From M0108 sp044228795 (GTDB taxonomy: Bacteria > Pseudomonadota > Gammaproteobacteria > Chromatiales > Chromatiaceae): DNA of 64,000 nucleotides. Made by a program: the position numbers and the translations under genes. Numbering within the stretch: the first letter of the stretch is position 1; every line of letters begins with the position of its first letter. Positions 27,426 to 36,321 of the stretch are shown piece by piece. The notes under the pieces were generated by a model, which had not been told where the DNA came from, did no database searches, and was given only the letters and a program-made list of their open reading frames with translations. Location of the stretch: positions 1-64,000 of the forward strand of contig JBGAUE010000008.1 of the NCBI GenBank assembly GCA_044228795.1. The letters are read 5' to 3'.

Positions 27426-28258
27426 GGCGCCGTCGCTTCTAGCCAAGCCAACACCTCTCCCCACCAGGCCACCCCCGCGTATGAGGGCCAATCATTGTGG
27501 CCGGCCTCCGGAAACAGCCAGCACCGCTTAGGCTCTGGCAGCCCCTCATAGAGTCCCTGGCTCTGGGCGGGTGGCACGATCTGGTCCCGGCCAGCGATCA
27601 GCACCGCCTTGGGCCCCTGAAATGACTGGAGAGCAGCGCGCGTATCGTACCGATCGCGCACCAGCCAGCGCGCGGGCAGATACCAATAGAGGACTTGGGC
27701 CAGGTCTGGGAGGTTGTCCCAGGGGGTGATCAGCACCAAGCCGGTGGCCGGCCATCCGGGGGCCACCGCCACCTGGGCGGCGACAGCGGCCCCGAGGGAT
27801 TCACCCACAACCCACAGAGGTTCACCATAGGCTGCCCTGGCTAGGCGGACTGTCTCTCTCCCATCCTCCACCAGGGTGGCCTCGCTCGGAGTGCCCTCCC
27901 GCCCCCCATAACCAGGATATTCCGCCAGAATGACGCGAATACCCAAGGGTTCGAGGGCGTTCAGGTAATAAGCCCGGTCCCGGCCACTGCCGGCATTGCC
28001 ATGGAACAGCACCAAAGTACCACGCCAAACCTGGTTCACCAGGGCATCGGCGCCTACATAGCCCCGAAAGGCCGACCCACTATCCAAAGGCCAGGTGGCG
28101 AGGGCCGGCCCCCGGCACAAGCGCAGATTTTCCACGGAGGGCGGCGTGCGGTCAGGCAGATACAGCAACTGGTCTTGGTACAGGGTCATAAATCCAATGA
28201 GAAAAAGATAGGCAATAAGCAGTGGGGTGAAGGAGATCAGGATACGCCAGGGTCGCAT
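27395..28258 (-). CDS. Membrane-anchored alpha/beta hydrolase (BEM46-like), 287 aa
   Basis: An N-terminal hydrophobic helix (about residues 8-25) precedes an alpha/beta hydrolase domain facing the periplasm. Oxyanion region LVLFHGNAGSGRDR, YPGYGGREG, nucleophile elbow GESLGA (Ser near residue 154), acid in AGRDQIVPP and His in EAGHNDWPSY complete a catalytic triad. Closest to serine-hydrolase families annotated as BEM46/ABHD13-like. Substrate unknown. It overlaps the antiporter gene tail to tail. Confidence 0.85.
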   Translation of the reverse strand: MRPWRILISFTPLLIAYLFLIGFMTLYQDQLLYLPDRTPPSVENLRLCRGPALATWPLDSGSAFRGYVGADALVNQVWRGTLVLFHGNAGSGRDRAYYLNALEPLGIRVILAEYPGYGGREGTPSEATLVEDGRETVRLARAAYGEPLWVVGESLGAAVAAQVAVAPGWPATGLVLITPWDNLPDLAQVLYWYLPARWLVRDRYDTRAALQSFQGPKAVLIAGRDQIVPPAQSQGLYEGLPEPKRCWLFPEAGHNDWPSYAGVAWWGEVLAWLEATAPQAANTSIIR

Positions 28259-29006
28259 GATTCAAGGGTCATGAAGGGGATGGGATAGAGGCGGGGAAGG
28301 ATGCTGAAGGGTGGCCCGGACCCTCAGGGGATTTTCAGGTTGTCATTGCGATTAGGGATGATCCATTTGGCCATGGAAATACCGGTCGATCGATGCGTCA
28401 GCCCTGCTGTCATTGTAGCCAATGCTGACAATGGAGACCTCTCAGACAAGAGTGGGGCGGGTTAGCGACCGGGACGGCCGAGGCCTTCCTGGTAGAACCC
28501 GGTGGGAATCCCTTATTGTCGTCTTTCAAACCATGGCCATGACAACGCCCAAGACCCGGATCCTGAACTGACTTGAACCGTCACTCCCCGCTTTGGGAAC
28601 CACCGGCCTAGCCCTGCGTCTTACCGCCTGTGGCGGACAAACCGGCAGATGGCGGCGAAATCCCAGGCGGAACAGATTGCCAAAGTTTACCGCGTCCAGC
28701 GGGCTGCGGTCCCTCGGGTTCAACCTAGAAAGGATCGACCGGGCTCGACTGGTTGGCGCCCTCGTAGTCGCGCTCCTGACCCCACTGGGGTCTGGGCAAG
28801 CGGAAACAGGTGCCATTTGCCTAGAGTGCCCTGCACCGCCACATCTCGCCCGCGCTACGCGAGGCATGACAGATCGTCTATCGGCGGCGTCAGGACTTAG
28901 CTTGTAAGGACTTGACCACCATCCCTGGACGGTCCAACCGCAGGTGGCGCCCTCTGTCGGCCAGGCATGGCCGCCAGCGGCGCCAAACAGTGAACGGAGC
29001 CCATTT
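28259..29006. other. Long intergenic region upstream of the Do-type protease
   Basis: About 750 bases. Open frames exist (28593-28907 plus, 28526-29245 minus), but their products are Arg-rich with no recognisable domain or ribosome site, and neither resembles a transposase that I can identify. A promoter for the protease should lie near the right end, though no consensus boxes were assigned. Confidence 0.4.
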
Positions 29007-30578
29007 ATGCAACAAAACCTCATGCAACAGTTCCAGCCAATCAGCGAACAGAACCGCCCTCTCCTGCGGTTGCTGCCAACCCGCAGGGGTGAAGGCCCAC
29101 CTTTGCTGGCAATGCTGGGTATTTTTCTGGTCACGCTGCTCGGCACCGCATCGGTCCTGGCCGACAATGGTGGCATCGAGAGCCTGCGGCAGAGCGGCAA
29201 GGCCTTCGCCTCGGTGGCGGGGAAGGTGTCGCCTTCAGTGGTCAATATCCAGACCGAGGGCGGCGCCAGCCCAGGGGGTGCTGATCAGCCCCCGGGGGCC
29301 CTACCCTTCAATCATCCCATGCCCTTTGGCGAGGACTTCTTCGAACGCTTTTTCGGTGATCGCCATCCCGGCCTACCGCAACGGGAGGCACCAAGGTCCA
29401 AACGTCAGGCGATCGGCCAGGGCTCGGGATTTGTTTTCAACCCCAAATCCGGCATGCCGGCCGACAAGACCTACATCCTGACCAACAATCATGTAGTTGA
29501 AAATGCAGCGAAGATCCGTGTCAAGCTGCGCGACGGGCGCGAGTTCGAGGCCAGCATCACCGGGCGTGACCCGCGTTCGGATATCGCCATCATCGAGATT
29601 CCGACCGGTGGCCTGCCGCCCCTGCCGCTGGCCGATTCCTCACGGCTTGATATCGGCGAGTGGGTCATCGCAGTCGGCAATCCCTTCGGGCTCAGTCATA
29701 CCGTCACCGTCGGCGTGGTCAGCGCCACAGGGCGTACCAGCCTGGGGATCAATGATTACGAGGATTTTATCCAGACCGATGCCGCCATTAACCCTGGTAA
29801 CTCGGGGGGGCCACTGATCAATCTTGATGCCGAGGTGGTAGGCATGAACACCGCCATCATCAGCCGCAACGGTGGCTACATGGGGGTGGGTTTCGCGATC
29901 CCGAGTAATCTGATCGGCGCCGTGGCCGACCAACTCATTCAGGCCGGCGAGGTGACTCGTGGCTATCTTGGCATCGTGATTCAGCAACTCACGCCGGAAC
30001 TAGCGCAGTCCTTTGGCCTGGGGCAAGCCCAGGGCATCCTGGTCGCCCAGGTCACCCAGGGCTCACCGGCCGCCGCAGCCGGTTTACGTCAGGGTGACGT
30101 TATCATCGGTCACCAGGGCGAGACGGTGACTGATGTCGGTGCCTTCCGTAATCGCATCGCCCTCACCCCGCCCGGGGGGCAGGCGCGCATAACCATCCTG
30201 CGCAACGGTCAGACCCTGGAGGTGCCGGTGACCATCGGGGCCCTGGCGGAGGAGGCCATGGCTGCCAGCGGCACCGGCCATGGCCAAGGTCAGGATGCCG
30301 ATGTCCTTGGCCTCAAAGTGCAGACCCTGACACCGCAATTGGCTGAGCAGTTCGACGCGGCGGTCGGCGAAGGCATCGTGGTAACCGCGGTCAAGCCCGG
30401 CTCGGTGGCCGCGCAGGCGGGCATCGAGCCGGGCACCCTCATCCTGCAGGTTAACCAGCAACCGGTGAGAGATGCCGGCAGTTTCAAATTGGCCATCGAA
30501 CAGAGTCGGGACAAGCGCGCCTTGTTGCTGCTGAGGAAAGGAAACAGGCAGCATTTCCTGGTTCTGAACTGGCGCTGA
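29007..30578 (+). CDS. Periplasmic Do-type serine protease (DegP/DegQ/MucD), 523 aa
   Basis: Envelope protease and chaperone. A signal segment (about residues 30-50: LAMLGIFLVTLLGTASVLA) leads to a trypsin-like domain with a full triad: His in LTNNHVVENA, Asp in DPRSDIAIIEI, Ser in NPGNSGGPL. Two PDZ domains follow (about residues 295-395, with GYLGIVIQQLTPELAQSFG, and about 420-520). The N-terminus before the signal is long and Gln-rich, and a start at 29007 is chosen over 28944 because that upstream part has no similarity to the family. It stands alone rather than next to rpoE-mucABC. Confidence 0.92.
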   Translation: MQQNLMQQFQPISEQNRPLLRLLPTRRGEGPPLLAMLGIFLVTLLGTASVLADNGGIESLRQSGKAFASVAGKVSPSVVNIQTEGGASPGGADQPPGALPFNHPMPFGEDFFERFFGDRHPGLPQREAPRSKRQAIGQGSGFVFNPKSGMPADKTYILTNNHVVENAAKIRVKLRDGREFEASITGRDPRSDIAIIEIPTGGLPPLPLADSSRLDIGEWVIAVGNPFGLSHTVTVGVVSATGRTSLGINDYEDFIQTDAAINPGNSGGPLINLDAEVVGMNTAIISRNGGYMGVGFAIPSNLIGAVADQLIQAGEVTRGYLGIVIQQLTPELAQSFGLGQAQGILVAQVTQGSPAAAAGLRQGDVIIGHQGETVTDVGAFRNRIALTPPGGQARITILRNGQTLEVPVTIGALAEEAMAASGTGHGQGQDADVLGLKVQTLTPQLAEQFDAAVGEGIVVTAVKPGSVAAQAGIEPGTLILQVNQQPVRDAGSFKLAIEQSRDKRALLLLRKGNRQHFLVLNWR

Positions 30579-30892
30579 TCGGCACTACCGCACCCTAGAC
30601 TTATCCTCGCCAGGAATGGCGAGGAGACTGGCCTTGGGTCACCCTCCGCGCCCCATCACGCTCCAACGGCGAGGTTCGCCAATTCCTCCCGGGCACGAAG
30701 CAAAGGATAGCTCCTTCCCAGCGCATGACCTCAGGGGGCTTGGCGGCTATTCGCTACTAGCACGGCTGCTACCAAGCTCCCTGCCGAGCTGAGCATGCTC
30801 CGACCGCATGACGGCCACAACCCGCCGCCGACGATGCGCCAGGACGGGTCGATCCAAATCCCTGCCTTACCCCTTCTCCCGCCCAGCCACCG
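30579..30892. other. Intergenic region between converging protease and hox operons
   Basis: Contains a hairpin at 30605-30624 (CCTCGCCA, GGAA loop, TGGCGAGG) shortly after the protease stop. It has no T-run, so it is at best a weak terminator or a processing site. Nothing else was recognised. Confidence 0.45.
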
Positions 30893-31459
30893 TCACCCCT
30901 CCACCCCCAAATAGTCCAGCACCAAGGCCTCCGCCCGCGCCAGGTTGGCCCGGGCCCGGGTGCTCAGGGGTGCACCGAGGGCGAAGTGATAGCCCCGGAT
31001 GCGCAGCAGGCAACAGGGCGGGGGCGGACCGCCGCCGATCTGGGTATAGACCCACAACAGGGCGCCAGGGCTCAGCGCATGGGTGCAATAGCTGGCATCG
31101 CGGTCGGGGCTGACCGGCTCCAGGCGGTAGGGGACGGTGAGGCTGGCGTCCGCATCAACCAGGATCACCCGCGCGCGACCCACCAGGTCCAGGGCATGCT
31201 CAAGCTGGAGTTGGTAGTCGGTGAGGAGCTCCCAAGGAGCTGACCCGGGCCGCTCCGGGTCGACAGCCGGCGCACACCTCGCCCGCCTCGCCCGCCTCGC
31301 CCGCGTCAATCCTGGCCCCACGCCCGGGGCCATCTCCACCGCCGGCTCGCTAACCGCCCGCGCCGCCTGATAGCGCTCCAGGCGCTGGATGAGCTCAGGT
31401 CCCAGGGCGTCATCGCCCCGGGCGGGATTGCCGTAACCGAAAATGAGGATGGGAGCCAT
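30893..31459 (-). CDS. hoxW: Hydrogenase maturation protease HoxW, 188 aa
   Basis: Nickel-dependent endopeptidase that removes the C-terminal tail of HoxH after metal insertion. N-terminal motif ILIFGYGNPARGDDALGP carries the first acidic ligand, VILVDADAS the second, and SYCTHALSPGALL the His region. An internal insertion of about 30 residues (after VGPGLTRARRARRARC) is not typical and is partly encoded by a 9-nt tandem repeat. It is the last gene of the hox operon, 36 nt after hoxH. Confidence 0.88.
   Translation of the reverse strand: MAPILIFGYGNPARGDDALGPELIQRLERYQAARAVSEPAVEMAPGVGPGLTRARRARRARCAPAVDPERPGSAPWELLTDYQLQLEHALDLVGRARVILVDADASLTVPYRLEPVSPDRDASYCTHALSPGALLWVYTQIGGGPPPPCCLLRIRGYHFALGAPLSTRARANLARAEALVLDYLGVEG
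31278..31304. repeat. Three 9-nt tandem repeats inside hoxW
   Basis: CTCGCCCGC occurs three times in direct succession, encoding the repeated ARR unit in the inserted segment of HoxW. The copy number keeps the reading frame, so length variants would stay functional. Confidence 0.8.
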
Positions 31460-31495
31460 GGGCGGTAGACCGGCGGGTGGCCGGTGGCGTGGGCG

Positions 31496-33010
31496 CTACG
31501 CCCCCACCCCAACCCTGGCGATCCCGCCACTGGGGCCCCGGTACAGGCGCGCCACCACCTGCCCAGTGGCCTCCACCAACTCCAACTCCAGGGGCATGCG
31601 GCCAACGGCATGGGTGGCGCAGGATAGACAGGGGTCGTAGGCGCGCAGGGCCACCTCGATGTGGTTGAGCAGGGGCTCGGTGAGTTCCCGACCGTCCAGG
31701 TAGTGGTCGGCCACCTGGCGGATGGCGGCGTTCATGACCTGGTTGTTGTGGGTGGTGGGGACGATAAGGTTAGCCTTGGTGACCAGGCCGTCGGCATCGG
31801 TCTCGTAGTGATGGATGAGGGTGCCACGCGGGGCCTCGACCACGCCCATGCCGATGAGCCGGCGCTCGCCATGCCGCACCCGATCGTCACCCAGCAGGTC
31901 CGGGTCCCCGAGCAATTCCCGGATGGCCTCGGCGCAATGGAGCAGCTCGATGAGCCGTGCCCAATGAGTAGCCAGGGCCGCCTGCAGGGGCCGCCCCTCC
32001 CCCGCCGCGCGAAAGTCCTCGCGCTCCTGTTCCGCCAAGGGGGTAGCAAAGCGGTCGCAATTATTGACCCGCGCCAGGGGACCGACCCGGTACCAGCCGG
32101 TGGCCGGCCCCAGGGCGGCGATGAAGGGAAACTTGGTGTAACTCCAGGGCTTGACCTCTTCGTGCAGCAGCTGTTGGTAATGATGGTAGTCCTTATGGTC
32201 GAAGAGGGTACGGCCATCGGGATCGCGGGCGCGCAGGCCACCTTCGTAGAGTTCAAAGGCCCCGTCCGGACCGATGAGGCTCAGGGTGTGGGCGTCGACG
32301 GCGCCGAAGCGGTAGTGGTAGTCGGGGTTCCCCATGAAGAGGTGCTTCATGAGCTGCACCGCGGACTCGGCCCAAGCGATCATCGGCTCAATATCGGCGA
32401 GCAGATAGTCGCGCTCCGCGCGGTTGAGGGCCTTGTTGACCCCGCCGGGGATGGCGCCGGAGCCGTGAATACGCTTGCCCGCGGTGACGCGGATGACCTC
32501 CTGGCCGTACTTACGCAGCAGCACCCCCTGCTTGGCGAGTTGGGGATAGTCCTGGATAACGCCGATGAGGTTGCGGTGGGCGACAGGGTCATCAAAGCCA
32601 AAGAGCAGGTCCGGCGAGGACAGATGAAAGAAATGCAGGGCATGGGACTGGAGGGTCTGGCCCAGGTGCATGAGGCGCCGGACCTTGTCCGCCGTGGGCG
32701 TGAGCTGATCAACCCCGACCAACTGATCCGTGGCCTTGGCGGCAGCCAGGTGATGGCTCACCGGGCAGATGCCGCACAGGCGCTGCACCAGCACCGGCAG
32801 TTCCCAGTAAGGCCGCCCCTGGATGAACTTTTCGAAGCCCCGGAATTCGACGATGTGCAGGCGCACCTGGTGGATGCGCCGGTCGGCATCCTGCAGCAGG
32901 GTGACCTTGCCATGGCCTTCGACCCGGGTCAGGGGGTCGATGGCGATCCGCTGGAGGCCGGCGGGCTGGGCCGCCGTCTCCAGGCGGGTGATTTCCGGGT
33001 GGCGGTGCAT
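31496..33010 (-). CDS. hoxH: NAD-reducing [NiFe] hydrogenase large subunit HoxH, 504 aa
   Basis: Catalytic subunit of the cytoplasmic bidirectional hydrogenase. Nickel ligands are in RLCGICPVSHH (Cys79, Cys82) and DPCLSCATH (Cys461, Cys464, His467). The 37 residues after His467 form the tail removed by HoxW during maturation. IDPLTRVEGHGKV at the N-terminus is the family signature. It starts 27 nt after hoxY. All key residues are intact, so an active enzyme is expected if hyp genes lie elsewhere. Confidence 0.96.
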   Translation of the reverse strand: MHRHPEITRLETAAQPAGLQRIAIDPLTRVEGHGKVTLLQDADRRIHQVRLHIVEFRGFEKFIQGRPYWELPVLVQRLCGICPVSHHLAAAKATDQLVGVDQLTPTADKVRRLMHLGQTLQSHALHFFHLSSPDLLFGFDDPVAHRNLIGVIQDYPQLAKQGVLLRKYGQEVIRVTAGKRIHGSGAIPGGVNKALNRAERDYLLADIEPMIAWAESAVQLMKHLFMGNPDYHYRFGAVDAHTLSLIGPDGAFELYEGGLRARDPDGRTLFDHKDYHHYQQLLHEEVKPWSYTKFPFIAALGPATGWYRVGPLARVNNCDRFATPLAEQEREDFRAAGEGRPLQAALATHWARLIELLHCAEAIRELLGDPDLLGDDRVRHGERRLIGMGVVEAPRGTLIHHYETDADGLVTKANLIVPTTHNNQVMNAAIRQVADHYLDGRELTEPLLNHIEVALRAYDPCLSCATHAVGRMPLELELVEATGQVVARLYRGPSGGIARVGVGA

Positions 33011-33037
33011 AGAAGTGTCCGGGTTGGCGGGGGCCCA

Positions 33038-33577
33038 TCAGTCGTAGTGCAATTGGCTGTAGGGCAGGTGGAGGGGCTGACCGGCCAGCAGGGCGGTGAG
33101 GAAGGTCCAGATGGCGTCGCCAGAGGGTGGACAGCCCGGGAGAAAATAATCGATCTTCACCACCTCGTGGAGGGGGTGGACCTGGTTCAGGAGCAGGGGG
33201 ATCTCGGGGTCATGGGGTACGCCGGGATTATGGATACCGATGCCGCTGACGTAGGATTCCGCCAGGCAATCCGCCAGGGCGAAGGCATTACGCATGGCGG
33301 GGACACCGCCAGTGATGGCGCAGGCGCCGACCGCCACCAGGGTCTGGCAGTGACGGCGGAACTCCCGCAACACGGCGACATTCTCGGCATTGGCGACGCC
33401 GCCCTCGATCAGCCCCAGATCGCAGGTCCCGAGCTGTTTGATATCGGTGAGGGGGCAGCGATCGAAGACCACCCGTTCGACCAACTCCAGAAGACGCGCG
33501 TCGATGTCGAGCAAGGACATATGACAGCCGAAGCACCCCGCCAGGGAGGTGGTGGCGACCTTGATCTTGGCGCTCAT
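33038..33577 (-). CDS. hoxY: NAD-reducing hydrogenase small subunit HoxY, 179 aa
   Basis: Carries the proximal [4Fe-4S] cluster that passes electrons from HoxH to the diaphorase. Cysteines in LAGCFGCHMS (Cys15, Cys18), VGACAITGGVP and LPGCPPSGD are the expected ligands. No Tat signal, which fits a cytoplasmic enzyme. ATG overlaps the hoxU stop by 4 bp. Confidence 0.95.
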   Translation of the reverse strand: MSAKIKVATTSLAGCFGCHMSLLDIDARLLELVERVVFDRCPLTDIKQLGTCDLGLIEGGVANAENVAVLREFRRHCQTLVAVGACAITGGVPAMRNAFALADCLAESYVSGIGIHNPGVPHDPEIPLLLNQVHPLHEVVKIDYFLPGCPPSGDAIWTFLTALLAGQPLHLPYSQLHYD

Positions 33578-34302
33578 GGGGGGGTCCTGTCGGCACGGGT
33601 CGTGGCCGCGCCGAGGGTGCTGATGGCGGCGCGGTCATAAGGGCGCTGGCCGATGGGGATGGCGAAACCGCCGCGCTTGGGCAGGATGGCGCCGACCGGG
33701 CAGATGTGGGCGGCCCGGTCCGTCGCGCTGAAGCGGCTGTCGCCGAGCCGGCCGGTGGGCGAGGCGATGACCAGCTTGCTGGCGATGCCCCGGCCGCTGA
33801 TGGCGAAGACGTCCTTGCCGTCGAGGTCGCGACTGGCACGCACGCAAAGTTCGCAGAGGATGCAGCGATTGAAGTCGATGACGAAGTCCGGATGGGAGGC
33901 ATCCAGATCCCGACGGGGGAAGAAGTGGGTGAAGTGAGGGGCCAACATGCCGGTGTCGTAGGCCAGGGCCTGGAGCTGGCAGGCGCCGGTCTGCTGGCAG
34001 GCGGGGCAGATATGGTTGCCCTCGACGAAGAGTAGCTGCAGGAGGGTGCGGCGCATGGCCTGGAGGTCGGGGGTAGCGGAGGCGACCTCCAGGTCCGCCG
34101 CCGCCGGGGTGGTGCAGGAGGACACCAGGCGCCCGCCAACCCGCACCAGGCACACCCGGCAACTGCCGTGGGGGGCGAGTTCCGGGTGGTGACAGAGATG
34201 GGGGATATAGACCCCCGCCGCCAGGGCGGCGTCCAGGATGGTCTGGCCGGGGGCGAAGGCGATCGGCTGGCCGTCGAGATGGAAAGGATGGCAGGGCTTC
34301 AT
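33574..34302 (-). CDS. hoxU: Hydrogenase diaphorase iron-sulfur subunit HoxU, 242 aa
   Basis: Related to the N-terminal part of complex I subunit NuoG. An N-terminal [2Fe-2S] domain (HLCHHPELAPHGSCRVCLV and SSCTTPA) is followed by the His-Cys3 cluster region (EGNHICPACQQTGACQLQ), then cysteines in RCILCELCVRAS and ICPVGAI for [4Fe-4S] binding. It wires HoxF flavin to HoxY. Start overlaps the hoxF stop by 4 bp. Confidence 0.95.
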   Translation of the reverse strand: MKPCHPFHLDGQPIAFAPGQTILDAALAAGVYIPHLCHHPELAPHGSCRVCLVRVGGRLVSSCTTPAAADLEVASATPDLQAMRRTLLQLLFVEGNHICPACQQTGACQLQALAYDTGMLAPHFTHFFPRRDLDASHPDFVIDFNRCILCELCVRASRDLDGKDVFAISGRGIASKLVIASPTGRLGDSRFSATDRAAHICPVGAILPKRGGFAIPIGQRPYDRAAISTLGAATTRADRTPP

Positions 34303-36098
34303 ACGGCCTCCAGGTGGGCGCCAGCATCAGTGCGCCCACTGAGCGCCCGCGCCTCCGCCAGGGCGTCATCCAGATCGAAGGCCGGGGTGTAGTCCCGGCC
34401 GCTCAGGCGGCGCTGAAAGGTGTCCGGAAACTTGTCCAGGCTGTCCAAGACGTGATTGGCGGCCGTGGTGCCCAGGCCGCAAGCGCTGGTCTGACGCATC
34501 AGGACGCCCAGGTGGCGCATCTCCTCCAGGTCGTAGGCGGAGGCTTTGCCAGCCGCCACCTTCTCTACCAGGGCCTCCAACAGGCGGCAACCGACCCGGC
34601 AGGGGGTGCAGAAGCCGCAGCTTTCGTGGGCGAAAAAGCGGGCGAAGTTGCGAGTCATGTCCAGCAAGTCGCGCCCCGGACCCAGGACCATGAAGGCACC
34701 GGCGGTGGGCAGGTCCTCGAAGGACAGGGCGCGATGAAACTCGGACGGTGCCAGGGTCACCCCCGCCGCGCCGGACACCTGGACGGCCTGGGCGCCGCTG
34801 CCGCCACAGTCCGCCAGGATCTGGCTCACCGGGGTACCGAAGCTGTATTCATAGATCCCCGGCCGGGCCACGTCACCGCTGACGCTTAAAATCTTGCTGC
34901 CGGTGGACTCTGGGGTACCCGCGCCCCGGAACCAGTGCCCGCCAAATTCGATGATGCAGGCGGCGGCCAGCAAGGTCTCGACATTGTTGACCACCGTGGG
35001 GCGACCGAGGAAGCCGCTGACGACGGGATAGGGTGGCCGCTTGCGGACGACGCCGCGCTGGCCTTCCAGGGATTCGATGAGGGCCGACTCCTCGCCGCAG
35101 ATATAGGCCCCGGCGCCCAGATGAATGTCGATTTCGAAGTCGAAACCCGGCTGGCCCGCAATGTCCCGCCCCAGCAGGCCCTGCTCTCGCCGGCGCGCCA
35201 ACACCGACTCCAGGTGGGGTAACAGATAACGGTATTCACCCCGGAGATAAAGGTAGCCCTGGCGCGCGCCGACGATGCCGGCGCCGAGGGTCATGCCTTT
35301 GAAAATCAGGTCCGCGTACCGGTTGAGGAGCACCCGGTCCTTGAAGGTTCCCGGCTCGCCCTCGTCCGCATTGCAGACCAGATACCGCTCATCGCTGGCG
35401 GTATCCCGGCAGATGCGCCACTTGCGGGCCGTGGTGAAGCCAGCCCCACCCCGGCCGCGCAACCCGGAGGCCTCCAGCTCCCCCAAGGCCCCTGCCAGGC
35501 CCAGCTCCAGGAAGCGCTGCAAGCCAGCGTCCATCTTTTCCGCGTGGCTCAGCAGATCACCAACCCGGTGGATATTGTCCTGGACCACGAAGAACTTGGG
35601 CGGCCAGTGCGCTAAGGGCACCCCCGCCTCCACCCGTTCCGCGATGCGATCGATGCGCTGCGGGGTCAGGGCCGTCACCGCGAACCCGTTGACCAGCATG
35701 GCTGGCCCTTGATCACACATGCCAGTGCAGGAGGTCAGACCGATGGTGACCCGCCCATCCCCGCGGGGCTCCCCAAGGCCGACCCCCAGGCGCTTGCAGA
35801 GCCGGGCGCACAACCCCTCGCTACCCAACATACGATCGGTGATGTTGTCACTGAAGAGGATGTCGAAATCGCCTCGAGGCCGGGCGTGCAGGAAGGCATA
35901 AAAATCAATAGCGGCCAGGATGCGGGAGCGGGTCACCCCCATCGCCGTCGACAGGGCATCGACGGCCGCCCGGGGCACATGGGAGAAGGCCTGCTGAATC
36001 GCAATCAGGTGTTGGAGGACAAGTTCGGGTCCATGGCCGCGGCTCGCCAGCAAACGGGCGACCATCGCGGTGACGGGTTCATGGGAGGAAATTGACAT
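34299..36098 (-). CDS. hoxF: Hydrogenase diaphorase subunit HoxF with built-in HoxE-like domain, 599 aa
   Basis: NADH-binding flavoprotein of the hydrogenase. Residues 1-165 are a thioredoxin-fold domain like NuoE/HoxE (SHVPRAAVDALS, SCTGMCDQGPAML); the rest is NuoF-like with NADH/FMN motifs GLRGRGGAGFTTARKW and GAGAYICGEESALIESLEG, and the [4Fe-4S] motif SCGFCTPCRVGCRLLE. In the first domain the early Cys pair of true NuoE is not obvious, so its [2Fe-2S] cluster may be missing. The length matches the HoxF of Ralstonia-type enzymes, which also lack a separate HoxE. AGGGG precedes the ATG. First gene of the operon. Confidence 0.95.
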   Translation of the reverse strand: MSISSHEPVTAMVARLLASRGHGPELVLQHLIAIQQAFSHVPRAAVDALSTAMGVTRSRILAAIDFYAFLHARPRGDFDILFSDNITDRMLGSEGLCARLCKRLGVGLGEPRGDGRVTIGLTSCTGMCDQGPAMLVNGFAVTALTPQRIDRIAERVEAGVPLAHWPPKFFVVQDNIHRVGDLLSHAEKMDAGLQRFLELGLAGALGELEASGLRGRGGAGFTTARKWRICRDTASDERYLVCNADEGEPGTFKDRVLLNRYADLIFKGMTLGAGIVGARQGYLYLRGEYRYLLPHLESVLARRREQGLLGRDIAGQPGFDFEIDIHLGAGAYICGEESALIESLEGQRGVVRKRPPYPVVSGFLGRPTVVNNVETLLAAACIIEFGGHWFRGAGTPESTGSKILSVSGDVARPGIYEYSFGTPVSQILADCGGSGAQAVQVSGAAGVTLAPSEFHRALSFEDLPTAGAFMVLGPGRDLLDMTRNFARFFAHESCGFCTPCRVGCRLLEALVEKVAAGKASAYDLEEMRHLGVLMRQTSACGLGTTAANHVLDSLDKFPDTFQRRLSGRDYTPAFDLDDALAEARALSGRTDAGAHLEAV

Positions 36099-36321
36099 GC
36101 CAACCCCTGGCGGCAGTAAAGAAAAATGCCGATTCCATCTGGTCCGAAGTCTGGATAAAACCTTTATTAATCGAAAATAATAGGGAACCAGGTACAGGCT
36201 AGCCCATACCCCATCACCCTGACATCATGTCACTAATACTAGCCTCAAAGTGAACTCTCGCAACCATCACCTTGGCACCCACCTCCTCGACCTAGAGCCC
36301 TGGACATGCGGCATGCTTGGT

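Noticed and set aside
28526..29245. 239-codon minus-strand frame and a 104-codon plus-strand frame before the protease gene, considered as transposase remnants
   Set aside because: Neither shows a DDE motif, terminal repeats or similarity I can recognise; amino acid content is typical of chance GC-rich frames.
31661..33640. 659-codon open frame on the plus strand across hoxH and hoxY
   Set aside because: It is exactly antisense to two genes with complete family motifs; long antisense frames are expected in GC-rich DNA, and its product has no recognisable domain.
36099..36321. FNR- or sigma-54-type site before hoxF
   Set aside because: Only a partial match around TCGATTAATAAA; neither half-sites at the right spacing nor GG-N10-GC was found.
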